Of a DNA stretch of 64,000 nucleotides, positions 45,801-60,900 are shown piece after piece (position 1 is the first letter of the stretch; every line of letters starts with the position of its first letter). The notes beneath the pieces are model-generated. The model saw only the letters and a program-made list of their open reading frames with translations, had not been told where the DNA came from and ran no database searches. The DNA comes from Archivesica marissinica (lineage: Eukaryota > Mollusca > Bivalvia > Venerida > Vesicomyidae): the NCBI GenBank assembly GCA_014843695.1, contig CM026391.1, forward strand, positions 18,353,081-18,417,080. Direction: 5' to 3'. Made by a program: the position numbers and the translations under genes.

Positions 45801-47939
45801 GTATTCCATTCTATATGTCGTGTATTTGGGGATATTGTTGAGATACCTTGTACTTCACTGTGTATTCCATTCTATATGTCGTGTATTTGGGGATATTGTG
45901 AGATACCTTGTACTTCACTGTGTATTCCATTCTATATGTCGTGTATTTGGGGATATTGTGAGATACCTTGTACTTCACTGTGTATTCCATTCTATATGTC
46001 GTGTATTTGGGATATTGTGAGATACCTTGTACTTCACTGTGTATTCCATTCTATATGTCGTGTATTTGGGGTATTGTGAGATACCTTGTACTTCACTGTG
46101 TATTCCATTCTATATGTCGTGTATTTGGGATATTGTGAGATACCTTGTACTTCACTGTGTATTCCATTCTATATGTCGTGTATTTGGGGATACCTTGTAC
46201 TTCACTGTGTATTCCATTCTATATGTCGTGTATTTGGGATATTGTGAGATACCTTGTACTTCACTGTGTATTCCATTCTATATGTCGTGTATTTGGGGAT
46301 ATTGTGAGATACCTTGTACTTCACTGTGTATTCCATTCTATATGTCGTGTATTTGGGGATATTGTGAGATACCTTGTACTTCACTGTGTATTCCATTCTA
46401 TATGTCGTGTATTTGGGGATATTGTGAGATACCTTGTACTTCACTGTGTATTCCATTCTATATGTCGTGTATTTGGGGATATTGTGAGATACCTTGTACT
46501 TCACTGTGTATTCCATTCTATATGTCGTGTATTTGGGGATATTGTGAGATACCTTGTACTTCACTGTGTATTCCATTCTATATGTCGTGTATTTGGGGAT
46601 ATTGTGAGATACCTTGTACTTCACTGTGTATTCCATTCTATATGTCGTGTATTAGGGGATACCTTGTACTTCACTGTGTATTCCATTCTATATGTCGTGT
46701 ATTTGGGGATACCTTGTACTTCACTGTGTATTCCATTCTATATGTCGTGTATTTGGGGATATTGTGAGATACCTTGTACTTCACTGTGTATTCCATTCTA
46801 TATGTCGTGTATTTGGGGATACCTTGTACTTCACTGTGTATTCCATTCTATATGTCGTGTATTTGGGGATACCTTGTACTTCACTGTGTATTCCATTCTA
46901 TATGTCGTGTATTTGGGATATTGTGAGATACCTTGTACTTCACTGTGTATTCCATTCTATATGTCGTGTATTTGGGGATACCTTGTACTTCACTGTGTAT
47001 TCCATTCTATATGTCGTGTATTTGGGGATATTGTGAGATACCTTGTACTTCACTGTGTATTCCATTCTATATGTCGTGTATTTGGGGATATTGTGAGATA
47101 CCCTGTACTTCACTGTGTATTCCATTCTATATGTCGTGTATTTGGGGATACCTTGTACTTCACTGTGTATTCCATTCTATATGTCGTGTATTTGGGGATA
47201 TTGTGAGATACCTTGTACTTCACTGTGTATTCCATTCTATATGTCGTGTATTTGGGGATACCTTGTACTTCACTGTGTATTCCATTCTATATGTCGTGTA
47301 TTTGGGGATACCTTGTACTTCACTGTGTATTCCATTCTATATGTCGTGTATTTGGGGATACCTTGTACTTCACTGTGTATTCCATTCTATATGTCGTGTA
47401 TTTGGGGATACCTTGTACTTCACTGTGTATTCCATTCTATATGTCGTGTATTTGGGGATATTGTGAGATACCTTGTACTTCACTGTGTATTCCATTCTAT
47501 ATGTCGTGTATTTGGTGATATTGTGAGATACCTTGTACTTCACTGTGTATTCCATTCTATATGTCGTGTATTTGGGGATATTGTGAGATACCTTGTACTT
47601 CACTGTGTATTCCATTCTATATGTCGTGTATTTGGGGATATTGTGAGATACCTTGTACTTCACTGTGTATTCCATTCTATATGTCGTGTATTTGGGGATA
47701 TTGTGAGATACCTTGTACTTCACTGTGTATTCCATTCTATATGTCGTGTATTTGGGGATATTGTGAGATACCTTGTACTTCACTGTGTATTCCATTCTAT
47801 ATGTCGTGTATTTGGGGATATTGTGAGATACCGTGTACTTCACTGTGTATTCCATTCTATATGTCGTGTATTTGGGGATATTGTGAGATACCTTGTACTT
47901 CACTGTGTATTCCATTCTATATGTCGTGTATTTGGGGAT
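36838..47939. repeat. 50/60-bp satellite, about 200 copies
   Basis: The unit contains 'gtattccattctatatgtcg', 'tgtatttggggata', an optional 'ttgtgagata' and 'ccttgtacttcactgt'. The 60-bp form has the 10-bp word, a 50-bp form lacks it, another 50-bp form reads 'tgtgttgtgagata', and 59- and 61-bp forms also occur. Higher-order blocks marked by 'tacatcaatg' recur at 38207, 39799, 41158 and 41419. Copies become more uniform towards the right (46-47.9 kb). The array runs into an assembly gap. All long frames here (TSLCIPFYMSCIWGY, EYTVKYKVSHNIPKYTTYRM) come from the repeat. Confidence 0.98.
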
Positions 47940-48939
47940 NNNNNNNNNNNNNNNNNNNNNNNNNNNNNNNNNNNNNNNNNNNNNNNNNNNNNNNNNNNNN
48001 NNNNNNNNNNNNNNNNNNNNNNNNNNNNNNNNNNNNNNNNNNNNNNNNNNNNNNNNNNNNNNNNNNNNNNNNNNNNNNNNNNNNNNNNNNNNNNNNNNNN
48101 NNNNNNNNNNNNNNNNNNNNNNNNNNNNNNNNNNNNNNNNNNNNNNNNNNNNNNNNNNNNNNNNNNNNNNNNNNNNNNNNNNNNNNNNNNNNNNNNNNNN
48201 NNNNNNNNNNNNNNNNNNNNNNNNNNNNNNNNNNNNNNNNNNNNNNNNNNNNNNNNNNNNNNNNNNNNNNNNNNNNNNNNNNNNNNNNNNNNNNNNNNNN
48301 NNNNNNNNNNNNNNNNNNNNNNNNNNNNNNNNNNNNNNNNNNNNNNNNNNNNNNNNNNNNNNNNNNNNNNNNNNNNNNNNNNNNNNNNNNNNNNNNNNNN
48401 NNNNNNNNNNNNNNNNNNNNNNNNNNNNNNNNNNNNNNNNNNNNNNNNNNNNNNNNNNNNNNNNNNNNNNNNNNNNNNNNNNNNNNNNNNNNNNNNNNNN
48501 NNNNNNNNNNNNNNNNNNNNNNNNNNNNNNNNNNNNNNNNNNNNNNNNNNNNNNNNNNNNNNNNNNNNNNNNNNNNNNNNNNNNNNNNNNNNNNNNNNNN
48601 NNNNNNNNNNNNNNNNNNNNNNNNNNNNNNNNNNNNNNNNNNNNNNNNNNNNNNNNNNNNNNNNNNNNNNNNNNNNNNNNNNNNNNNNNNNNNNNNNNNN
48701 NNNNNNNNNNNNNNNNNNNNNNNNNNNNNNNNNNNNNNNNNNNNNNNNNNNNNNNNNNNNNNNNNNNNNNNNNNNNNNNNNNNNNNNNNNNNNNNNNNNN
48801 NNNNNNNNNNNNNNNNNNNNNNNNNNNNNNNNNNNNNNNNNNNNNNNNNNNNNNNNNNNNNNNNNNNNNNNNNNNNNNNNNNNNNNNNNNNNNNNNNNNN
48901 NNNNNNNNNNNNNNNNNNNNNNNNNNNNNNNNNNNNNNN
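47940..48939. other. Assembly gap, exactly 1000 N
   Basis: A round-number N run between two different satellites, so the true size and content are unknown. Frames with runs of X across it are meaningless. Confidence 0.99.
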
Positions 48940-51900
48940 AATAGTATGTGACGCTTTAAAGACTTATGAATAGTATGTGATGCTTTAAAGACTTATGAAT
49001 AGTATGTGACGCTTTTTTAATAGTATGTGACGCTTTAAAGACTTATGAATAGTATGTGAAGCTTTAAAGACAATGAATAGTATGTGACACTTTAAAGACT
49101 ATGAATAGTATGTGAAGCTTTAAAGACTATGAATAGTATGTGACGCTTTAAAGACTTATGAATAGTATGTGACGCTTTAAAGACATATGAATAGTATGTG
49201 ACGCTTTAAAGACTTATGAATAGTATGTGACGCTTTAAAGACTTATGAATAGTATGTGACGCTTTAAAGACTGTGAATAGTATGTGAAGCTTTAAAGACT
49301 TATGAATAGTATGTGATGCTTTAAAGACTTATGAATAGTATGTGACGCTTTTTTAATAGTATGTGACGCTTTAAAGACTTATGAATAGTATGTGACGCTT
49401 TAAAGACTATGAATAGTATGTGACGCTTTAAAGACTATGAATAGTATGTGATGCTTTAAAGACTTATGAATAGTATGTGACGCTTTAAAGACATATGAAA
49501 AGTATGTGACGCTTTAAAGACTTATGAATAGTATGTGACGCTTTAAAGACTTATGAATAGTATGTGACGCTTTAAAGACTTATGAATAGTATGTGACGCT
49601 TTAAAGACTATGAATAGTATGTGACGCTTTAAAGACTTATGAATAGTATGTGACGCTTTAAAGACTTATGAATAGTATGTGACGCTTTAAAGACTATGAA
49701 TAGTATGTGACGCTTTAAAGACTTATGAATAGTATGTGACGCTTTAAAGACTTATGAATAGTATGTGATGCTTTAAAGACATATGCATAGTATGTGACGC
49801 TTTAAAGACTTATGAATAGTATGTGAAGCTTTAAAGACGTGTGAATAGTATGTGACGCTTTAAAGACTTATGAATAGTATGTGACGCTTTACAGACTTAT
49901 GAATAGTACGTGACGCTTTAAAGACGTGTGAATAATATGTGGCGCTTTAAAGACGTGTGATTAGTATGTGAAGCTTTAAAGACTTATGAATAGTATGTGA
50001 CGCTTTAAAGCCTTGTGAATAATATGTGGCGCTTTAAAGACGTATGAATAGTATGTGACGCTTTAAAGACGTGTGAATAGTATGTGAAGCTTTTTTAATA
50101 GTATGTGACGCTTTAAAGACTTATGAATAGTATGTGAAGCTTTAAAGACTTATGAATAGTATGTGACGCTTTAAAGACTTATGAATAGTATGTGACGCTT
50201 TAAAGACTATGAATAGTATGTGACGCTTTAAAGATTTATGAACAGTATGTGATGCTTTAAAGACTTATGAATAGTATGTGACGCTTTAAAGACTTATGAA
50301 TAGTATGTGACGCTTTAAAGACTTATGAATAGTATGTGACGCTTTAAAGACTTATGAATAGTATGTGACGCTTTAAAGACTTATGAATAGTATGTGACGC
50401 TTTAAAGACGTGTGAATAGTATGTGACGCTTTAAAGACTTATGAATAGTATGTGACGCTTTAAAGACTTATGAATAGTATGTGAAGCTTTAAAGACTTAT
50501 GAATATTATGTGACGCTTTAAAACCTATGAATAGTATGTGACGCTTTAAAGACTTATGAATAGTATGTGACGCTTTAAAGACTTATGAATAGTATGTGAC
50601 GCTTTAAAGACTTATGAATAGTATGTGACGCTTTAAAGACTTATGAATAGTATGTGACGCTTTAAAGACTTATGAATAGTATGTGACGCTTTAAAACTTA
50701 TGAATAGTATGTGACGCTTTAAAGACTTATGAATAGTATGTGACGCTTTAAAGACTTATGAATAGTATGTGACGCTTTAAAGACTTATGAATAGTATGTG
50801 ACGCTTTAAAGACTTATGAATAGTATGTGACGCTTTAAAGACTATGAATAGTATGTGACGCTTTAAAGACTTATGAATAGTATGTGACGCTTTAAAGACT
50901 TATGAATAGTATGTGACGCTTTAAAGACTTGTGAATAGTATGTGACGCTTTAAAGACTTATGAATAGTATGTGACGCTTTAAAGACTTAGGAATAGTATG
51001 TGACGCTTTTTTAATAGTATGTGACGCTTTAAAGACTATGAATAGTATGTGACGCTTTAAAGACTTATGAATAGTATGTGACGCTTTAAAGTTATGAATA
51101 GTATGTATGCTTAGACTATGAATAGTATGTGACGCTTTAAAGACTTATGAATAGTGTGTGATGCTTTAAAGACTTATGAATAGTATGTGATGCTTTAAAG
51201 ACATATGCATAGTATGTGACGCTTTAAAGACTTATGAATAGAATGTGACGCTTTAAAGACTTACGAATAGTATGTGATGCTTTAAAGCCATATGCATAGT
51301 ATGTGACGCTTTAAAGATTTATTAATAGTATGTGAGGCTTTAAAGACGTGTGAATAGTATGTGATGCTTTAAAGACATATGCATAGTATGTGACGCTTTA
51401 AAGACTTATGAATAGTATGTGACACATTAAAGAACTATGAATAGTATGTGACGCTTTACAGACTTATGAATAGTACGTGACGCTTTAAAGACGTGTGAAT
51501 AATATGTGGCGCTTTAAAGACTTATGAATAGTATGTGACGCTTTAAAAACGTGTGATTAGTATGTGAAGCTTTAAAGACTTATGAATATTATGTGACGCT
51601 TTAAAGCTTTGTGATTAATATGTGGCGCTTTAAAGACTTATGAATAGTATGTGACGCTTTAAAGACGTGTGAATAGTATGTGAAGCTTTAAAGACTTATG
51701 AAGAGTATGTGACACTTTAAAGATTTATGAATAGTATGTGAAGCTTTAAAGTATTGTGAATAGTATGTGACGCTTCAAAGACTTATGAATAGTATGTGGC
51801 GCTTTAAAGACTTAGGAATAGTATGTGAAGCTTTAAAGACGTGTGAATAGTATGTGACGCTTTAAAGCCTGGTTAATAGTATGTGACGCTTTAAAGCCTT

Positions 51901-54900
51901 GTTAATAGTATGTGACGCTTTAAAGATTTATGAATATTGTGTGACGCTTTAAAGACTTATGAATAGTATGTGACGCTTTAAAGACTTATGAATAGTATGT
52001 GACACTTTAAAGACTATGAATAGTATGTGACGCTTTAAAGATTTATGAACAGTATGTGATGCTTTAAAGACTTATGAATAGTATGTTACGCTTTAAAGAC
52101 TATGAATAGTATGTGACGCTTTAAAGACTTAGGAATAGTATGTGACGCTTTAAAGACTATGAATAGTATGTGACGCTTTAAAGACTTAGGAATAGTATGT
52201 GACGCTTTAAATACTTAGGAATAGTATGTGACGCTTTAAAGACTATGAATAGTATGTGACGCTTTAAAGACTTATGAATAGTATGTGACGCTTTAAAGAC
52301 TTATGAATAGTATGTGTGGCTTTAAAGACTATGAATAGTATGTGACGCTTTAAAGACTTGTGTATAGTGTGTGATGCTTTAAAGACTTATGAATAGTATG
52401 TGATGCTTTAAAGACATATGCATAGTATGTGACGCTTTAAAGACTTATGAATAGTATGTGACGCTTTAAAGACTTATGAATAGTATGTGATGCTTTAAAG
52501 ATTTATTAATAGTATGTGAAGCTTTAAAGACGTGTGAATAGTATGTGACGCTTTAAAGACTTATGACTAGTATTTGACGTTTTAAAGACTTAGGAATAGT
52601 ATGTGACGCTTTAAAGACGTGTGATTAGTATGTGAAGCTTTAAAGACTTATGAATAGTATGTGACGCTTTAAAGCCCTGTGAATAATATGTGGCGCTTTA
52701 AAGACGTATAAATAGTATGTGACGCTTTAAAGACGTGTGAATAGTATGTGAAGCTTTAAAGACTTATGAATAGTATGTGATGCTTTAACGATTTATGAAT
52801 AGTATGTGACGCTTTAAAGCCTTGTGAATAGTATGTGACGCTTTAAAGACTTATGAATAGTATGTGATGCTTTAAAGACTTATGAATAGTATGTTACGCT
52901 TTTTTAATAGTATGTGACGCTTTAAAGACATATGAATAGTATGTGAAGCTTTAAAGACAATGAATAGTATGTGACACTTTAAAGACTATGAATAGTATGT
53001 GAAGCTTTAAAGACAATGAAAAGTATTTGACGCTTTAAAGATTTATGAACAGTAAGTGATCCTTTAAAGACATATGCAAAGTATGTGACGCTTTAAAGAC
53101 TTATGAATAGCATGTGACGCTTTAAAGACTTATGAATAGTATGTGACGCATTAAAGACCTATGAATAGTATGTGACGCTTTACAGACTTATGAATAGTAC
53201 GTGACCCTTTAAAGACGTGTGAATAATATGTGGCGCTTTAAAGACTTATGAATAGTATGTGACGCTTTAAAGACGTGTGATTAGTATGTGAAGCTTTAAA
53301 GACTTATGAATATTATGTGACGCTTTAAAGCCTTGTGATTAATATGTGGCGCTTTAAAGACTTATGAATAGTATGTGATGCTTTAAAGACGTGTGAATAG
53401 TATGTGAAGCTTTAAAGACTTATGACTAGTATGTGACGCTTTAAAGATTTATGAATAGTATGTGACGCTTTAAAGTATTGTGAATAGTATGTGACGCTTC
53501 AAAGACTTATGAATAGTATGTTATGCTTTAAAGACTTATGAATAGTATGTGACGCTTTAACGCCTTATTAATAGTATGTGGCGCTTTAAAGACTTATGAA
53601 TAGTATGTGAAGCTTTAAAGACGTGTGAATAGTATGTGACGCTTTAAAGCCTTGTTAATAGTATGTGACGCTTTAAAGACTTATGAATAGTATGTGACGC
53701 TTTAAAGCCTTGTTAATAGTATGTGACGCTTTAAAGACTTATGAATATTGTGTGTCGCTTCAAAGACTTATGAATAGTTTGTGACGCTTTAAATACTTAT
53801 GAATAGTATGTGACACTTTAAAGACTATGAATAGTATGTGACGCTTTAAAGATTTATGAACAGTATGTGATGCTTTAAAGACATATGCAAGGTATGTGAC
53901 GCTTTAAAGACTTATGAATAGTATGTGAAGCTTTAAAGACGTGTGAATAGTATGTGACGCTTTAAAGACTTGTTAATAGTATGTGACGCTTTAAAGACAT
54001 ATGCATAGTATGTGGCGCTTTAAAGACTTATGCATAGTATGTGACGCTTTAAAGACTTATGCATAGTATGTGACGCTTTAAAGACTATGAAAAGTATGTG
54101 ACGCATTAAAGACATATGAATAGTATGTGACGCTTTAAAGACTTATGAATAGTATGTGACGCTTTAAAGACGTGTGAATATTATGTGACGCTTTAAAGAC
54201 TTATGAATAGTATGTGACGCTTTAAAGACTTATGAATAGTATGTGACGCTTTAAAGACTTATGAATAGTACGTGACGCTTTAAAGACGTGTGAATAATAT
54301 GTGGCGCTTTAAAGACTTATGAATATTATGTGACGCTTTAAAGCCTTGTGAATAATATGTGGCGCTTTAAAGACTTATGAATAGTATGTGACGCTTTAAA
54401 GACGTGTGAATAGTATGTGAAGCTTTAAAGACTTATGAATAGTATGTGATGCTTTAAAGACTTATGAATAGTATGTGACGCTTTAACGCCTTGTTAATAG
54501 TATGTGGCACTTTAAAGAGTTATGAATAGTATGTGAAGCTTTAAAGACGTGTGAATAGTATGTGACGCTTTAAAGCCTTGTTAATAGTATGTGACGCTTT
54601 AAAGACTTATGAATAGTATGTGACGCTTTAAAGCCTTGTTAATAGTATGTGACGCTTTAAAGACTTATGAATAGTATGTGACGCTTTAAAGACTTATGAA
54701 TAGTATGTGACGCTTTAAAGACTTATGAATAGTATGTGACGCTTTAAAGACTTATGAATATTATGTGACGCTTTAAAGACTTATGAATAGTATGTGACGC
54801 TTTAAAGACTTATGAATAGTATGTGACGCTTTAAAGACTTATGAATAGTATGTGACGCTTTAAAGACTATGAATAGTATGTGACGCTTTAAAGACTTATG

Positions 54901-57900
54901 AATAGTATGTGATGCTTTAAAGACATATGCATAGTATGTGACGCTTTAAAGACTTATGAATAGTATGTGACGCTTTAAAGACTTATGAATAGTATGTGAC
55001 GCTTTAAAGACTATGAATAGTATGTGACGCTTTAAAGACTTATGAATAGTATGTGATGCTTTAAAGACATATGCATAGTATGTGACGCTTTAAAGACTTA
55101 TGAATAGTATGTGACGCTTTAAAGACTATGAATAGTATGTGACGCTTTAAATACTTATGAATAGTATGTGACGCTTTAAAGACTATGAATAGTATGTGAC
55201 GCTTTAAAGACTTATGAATAGTATGTGACGCTTTAAAGACTTATGAATAGTATGTGACGCTTTAAAGACTTATGAATAGTATGTGATGCTTTAAAGACAT
55301 ATGCATAGTATGTGACGCTTTAAATACTTATGAATAGTATGTGACGCTTTAAAGACTATGAATAGTATGTGACGCTTTAAATACTTATGAATAGTATGTG
55401 ACGCTTTAAAGACTATGAATAGTATGTGACGCTTTAAAGACTTATGAATAGTATGTGACGCTTTAAAGACTTATGAATAGTATGTGATTCTTTAAAGACT
55501 ATGAATAGTATGTGACGCTTTAAAGACTTATGAATAGTGTGTGATGCTTTAAAGACTTATGAATAGTATGTGATGCTTTAAAGACATATGCATAGTATGT
55601 GACGCTTTAAAGACTTATGAATAGTATGTGACGCTTTAAAGACTTATGAATAGTATGTGATGCTTTAAAGACATATGCATAGTATGTGACGCTTTAAAGA
55701 CTTATGAATAGTATGTGAAGCTTTAAAGACGTGTGAATAGTATGTGACGCTTTAAAGACTTATGAATAGTATGTGACGCTTTAAAGACTTATGAATAGTA
55801 TGTGACGCTTTAAAGACTTATGAATAGTATGTGACGCTTTTTTAATAGTATGTGACGCTTTAAAGACTTATGAATAGTATGTGACGCTTTAAAGACTTAT
55901 GAATAGTATGTGACGCTTTAAAGACTTGTGAATAGTATGTGACGCTTTAAAGACTTATGAATAGTATGTGACGCTTTAAAGACTTATGAATAGTATGTGA
56001 CCTTTTTTAATAGTATGTGACGCTTTAAAGACTTATGAATAGTATGTGAAGCTTTAAAGACTATGAATAGTATGTGACACTTTAAAGACTATGAATAGTA
56101 TGTGACGCTTTAAAGATTTATGAACAGTAAGTGATGCTTTAAAGACATGCAAAGTATGTGACGCTTTAAAGACTTATGAATAGTATGTGACGCTTTAAAG
56201 ACTTATGAATAGTATGTGACGCTTTAAAGACTTATGAATAGTATGTGACGCTTTAAAGACGTGTGAATAATATGTGACGCTTTAAAGACTTATGAATAGT
56301 ATGTGACGCTTTAAAGACTTATGAATAGTATGTGAAGCTTTAAAGACGTGTGAATAGTATGTGACGCTTTAAAGACTTATGAATAGTATGTGACGCTTTA
56401 AAGACTTATGAATAGTATGTGACGCTTTAAAGACTTATGAATAGTATGTGACGCTTTAAAGACTTATGAATAGTATGTGACGCTTTAAAGACTTATGAAT
56501 AGTATGTGACGCTTTAAAGACTTATGAATAGTATGTGAAGCTTTAAAGACGTGTGAATAGTATGTGACGCTTTAAAGCCTTGTTAATAGTATGTGACGCT
56601 TTAAAGACTTATGAATAGTATGTGACGCTTTAAAGACTTGTGAATAGTATGTGACGCTTTAAAGACTTATGAATATTATGTGACGCTTTAAAGACTTATG
56701 AATAGTATGTGACGCTTTAAAGACTTATGAATAGTATGTGACGCTTTAAAGACTTATGAATAGTATGTGACGCTTTAAAGACTTATGAATAGTATGTGAC
56801 GCTTTAAAGACTTATGAATAGTATGTGACGCTTTAAAGACTTATGAATAGTATGTGACGCTTTAAAGACTTATGAATAGTATGTGACGCTTTAAAGACTA
56901 TGAATAGTATGTGACGCTTTAAAGACTTATGAATAGTATGTGACGCTTTAAAGACTATGAATAGTATGTGACGCTTTAAAGACTTATGAATAGTATGTGA
57001 TGCTTTAAAGACATATGCATAGTATGTGACGCTTTAAAGACTTATGAATAGTATGTGACGCTTTAAAGACTTATGAATAGTATGTGACGCTTTAAAGACT
57101 ATGAATAGTATGTGACGCTTTAAATACTTATGAATAGTATGTGACGCTTTAAAGACTATGAATAGTATGTGACGCTTTAAAGACTTATGAATAGTATGTG
57201 ACGCTTTAAAGACTTATGAATATTATTAGATTCTTTAAAGACTATGAATAGTATGTGACGCTTTAAAGACTTATGAATAGTGTGTGATGCTTTAAAGACT
57301 TAGGAATAGTATGTGATGCTTTAAAGACATATGCATAGTATGTGACGCTTTAAAGACTTATGAATAGTATGTGAAGCTTTAAAGACGTGTGAATAGTATG
57401 TGACGCTTTAAAGACTTATGAATAGTATGTGACGCTTTAAAGACTTATGAATAGTATGTGACGCTTTAAAGACTATGAATAGTATGTGACGCTTTAAAGA
57501 CTTATGAATAGTATGTGACGCTTTAAAGACTTATGAATATTATTAGATTCTTTAAAGACTATGAATAGTATGTGACGCTTTAAAGACTTATGAATAGTGT
57601 GTGATGCTTTAAAGACTTATGAATAGTATGTGATGCTTTAAAGACATATGCATAGTATGTGACGCTTTAAAGACTTATGAATAGTATGTGAAGCTTTAAA
57701 GACGTGTGAATAGTATGTGACGCTTTAAAGACTTATGAATAGTATGTGACGCTTTAAAGACGTGTGATTAGTATGTGAAGCTTTAAAGACTTATGAATAG
57801 TATGTGACGCTTTAAAGCCTTGTGAATAATATGTGGCGCTTTAAAGACGTATGAATAGTATGTGACGCTTTAAAGACGTGTGAATAGTATGTGAAGCTTT

Positions 57901-60900
57901 AAAGACTTATGAATAGTATGTGACGCTTTAAAGATTTATGAATAGTATGTGACGCTTTAAAGCCTTGTGAATAGTATGTGACGCTTTAACGACTTATGAA
58001 TAGTATGTGATGCTTTAAAGACTTATGAATAGTATGTGACGCTTTTTTAATAGTATGTGACGCTTTAAAGACTTATGAATAGTATGTGAAGCTTTAAAGA
58101 CAATGAATAGTATGTGACACTTTAAAGACTATGAATAGTATGTGACGCTTTAAAGATTTATGAACAGTATGTGATGCTTTAAAGACATGCAAAGTATGTG
58201 ACGCTTTAAAGACTTATGAATAGTATGTGACGCTTTAAAGACTTATGAATAGTATGTGACGCATTAAAGACCTATGAATAGTATGTGACGCTTTAAAGAC
58301 GTGTGAATAGTATGTGACGCTTTAAAGACTTATGAATAGTATGTGACGCTTTAAAGACTTATGAATAGTATGTGACGCTTTTTTAATAGTATGTGACGCT
58401 TTAAAGACTATGAATAGTATGTGACGCTTTAAAGACTTATGAATAGTATGTGACGCTTTAAAGACTTATTAATAGTATGTGACGCTTTAAAGACTTATGA
58501 ATAGTATGTGAAGCTTTAAAGACTTATGAATAGTATGTGACGCTTTAAAGACTTGTGAATAGTATGTGACGCTTTAAAGACTTATGAATAGTATGTGACG
58601 CTTTAAAGACTTATGAATAGTATGTGACGCTTTAAAGACTTATGAATAGTATGTGACGCTTTAAAGACTTATGAATAGTATGTGACGCTTTAAAGACTTA
58701 TGAATAGTATGTGACGCTTTAAAGACTTATGAATAGTATGTGACGCTTTAAAGACTATGAATAGTATGTGACGCTTTAAAGATTATGAATAGTATGTGAT
58801 GCTTTAAGACATATGCATAGTATGTGACGCTTTAAAGACTTATGAATAGTATGTGACGCTTTAAAGACTTATGAATAGTATGTGACGCTTTAAAGACTAT
58901 GAATAGTATGTGACGCTTTAAAGACTTATGAATAGTATGTGATGCTTTAAAGACATATGCATAGTATGTGACGCTTTAAAGACTTATGAATAGTATGTGA
59001 CGCTTTAAAGACTATGAATAGTATGTGACGCTTTAAATACTTATGAATAGTATGTGACGCTTTAAAGACTATGAATAGTATGTGACGCTTTAAAGACTTA
59101 TGAATAGTATGTGACGCTTTAAAGACTTATGAATAGTATGTGATGCTTTAAAGACTTATGAATAGTATGTGATGCTTTAAAGACATATGCATAGTATGTG
59201 ACGCTTTAAAGACTTATGAATAGTATGTGATGCTTTAAAGACATATGAATAGTATGTGACGCTTTAAAGACTTATGAATAGTATGTGAAGCTTTAAAGCG
59301 TGTGAATAGTATGTGACGCTTTAAAGACTTATGAATAGTATGTGACGCTTTAAAGACTTATGAATAGTATGTGACGCTTTAAAGCCTTGTGAATAATATG
59401 TGGCGCTTTAAAGACGTATGAATAGTATGTGACGCTTTAAAGACGTGTGAATAGTATGTGAAGCTTTAAAGACTTATGAATAGTATGTGACGCTTTAAAG
59501 ATTTATGAATAGTATGTGACGCTTTAAAGCCTTGTGAATAGTATGTGACGCTTTAAAGACTTATGAATAGTATGTGATGCTTTAAAGACTTATGAATAGT
59601 ATGTGACGCTTTTTTAATAGTATGTGACGCTTTAAAGACTTATGAATAGTATGTGAAGCTTTAAAGACAATGAATAGTATGTGACACTTTAAAGACTATG
59701 AATAGTATGTGACGCTTTAAAGATTTATGAACAGTAAGTGATGCTTTAAAGAAATGCAAAGTATGTGACGCTTTAAAGACTTATGAATAGTATGTGACGC
59801 TTTAAAGACCTATGAATAGTATGTGACGCTTTACAGACTTATGAATAGTACATGACGCTTTAAAGACGTGTGAATAATATGTGGCGCTTTAAAGACTTAT
59901 GAATAGTATGTGACGCTTTAAAGACGTGTGATTAGTATGTGAAGCTTTAAAGACTTATGAATATTATGTGACGCTTTAAAGCCTTGTGATTAATATGTGG
60001 CGCTTTAAAGACTTATGAATAGTATGTGACGCTTTAAAGACGTGTGAATAGTATGTGAAGCTTTAAAGACTTATGAATAGTATGTGACGCTTTAAAGATT
60101 TATGAATAGTATGTGACGCTTTAAAGTATTGTCAATAGTATGTGACGCTTCAAAGACTTATGAATAGTATGTTATGTTTAAAGACTTATGAATAGTATGT
60201 GACGCTTTAACGCCTTATTAATAGTATGTGGCGCTTTAAAGACTTATGAATAGTATGTGAAGCTTTAAAGACGTGTGAATAGTATGTGACGCTTTAAAGC
60301 CTTGTTAATAGTATGTGACGCTTTAAAGACTTATGAATAGTATGTGACGCTTTAAAGACTTATGAATAGTATGTGACGCTTTAAAGACTTATGAATATTA
60401 TGTGACGCTTTAAAGACTTATGAATAGTATGTGACGCTTTAAAGACTTATGAATAGTATGTGACGCTTTAAAGACGTGTGAATAGTATGTGGCACTTTAA
60501 AGAGTTATGAATAGTATGTGTAGCTTTAAAGACGTGTGAATAGTATGTGACGCTTTAAAGCCTTGTTAATAGTATGTGACGCTTTAAAGACTTATGAATA
60601 GTATGTGACGCTTTAAAGCCTTGTTAATAGTATGTGACGCTTTAAAGACTTATGAATATTATGTGATGCTTTAAAGATTTATGAATAGTATGTGACGCTT
60701 TAAAGCCTTGTTAATAGTATGTGACGCTTTAAAGACTTATGAATAGTATGTGAAGCTTTAAAGACAATGAATAGTATGTGACACTTTAAAGACTATGAAT
60801 AGTATGTGACGCTTTAAAGATTGATGAACAGTAAGTGATGCTTTAAAGACATGCAAAGTATGTGACGCTTTAAAGACTTATGAATAGTATGTGACGCTTT

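Noticed and set aside
36768..47466. Many frames of 60-434 codons in the 50/60-bp satellite
   Set aside because: They arise from stop-poor repeats and change reading phase whenever a 50-bp unit occurs. The same DNA is open in overlapping frames.
47115..48973. Frames of 352-609 codons ending in runs of X
   Set aside because: They read through the N gap, so most of their length is unknown sequence.
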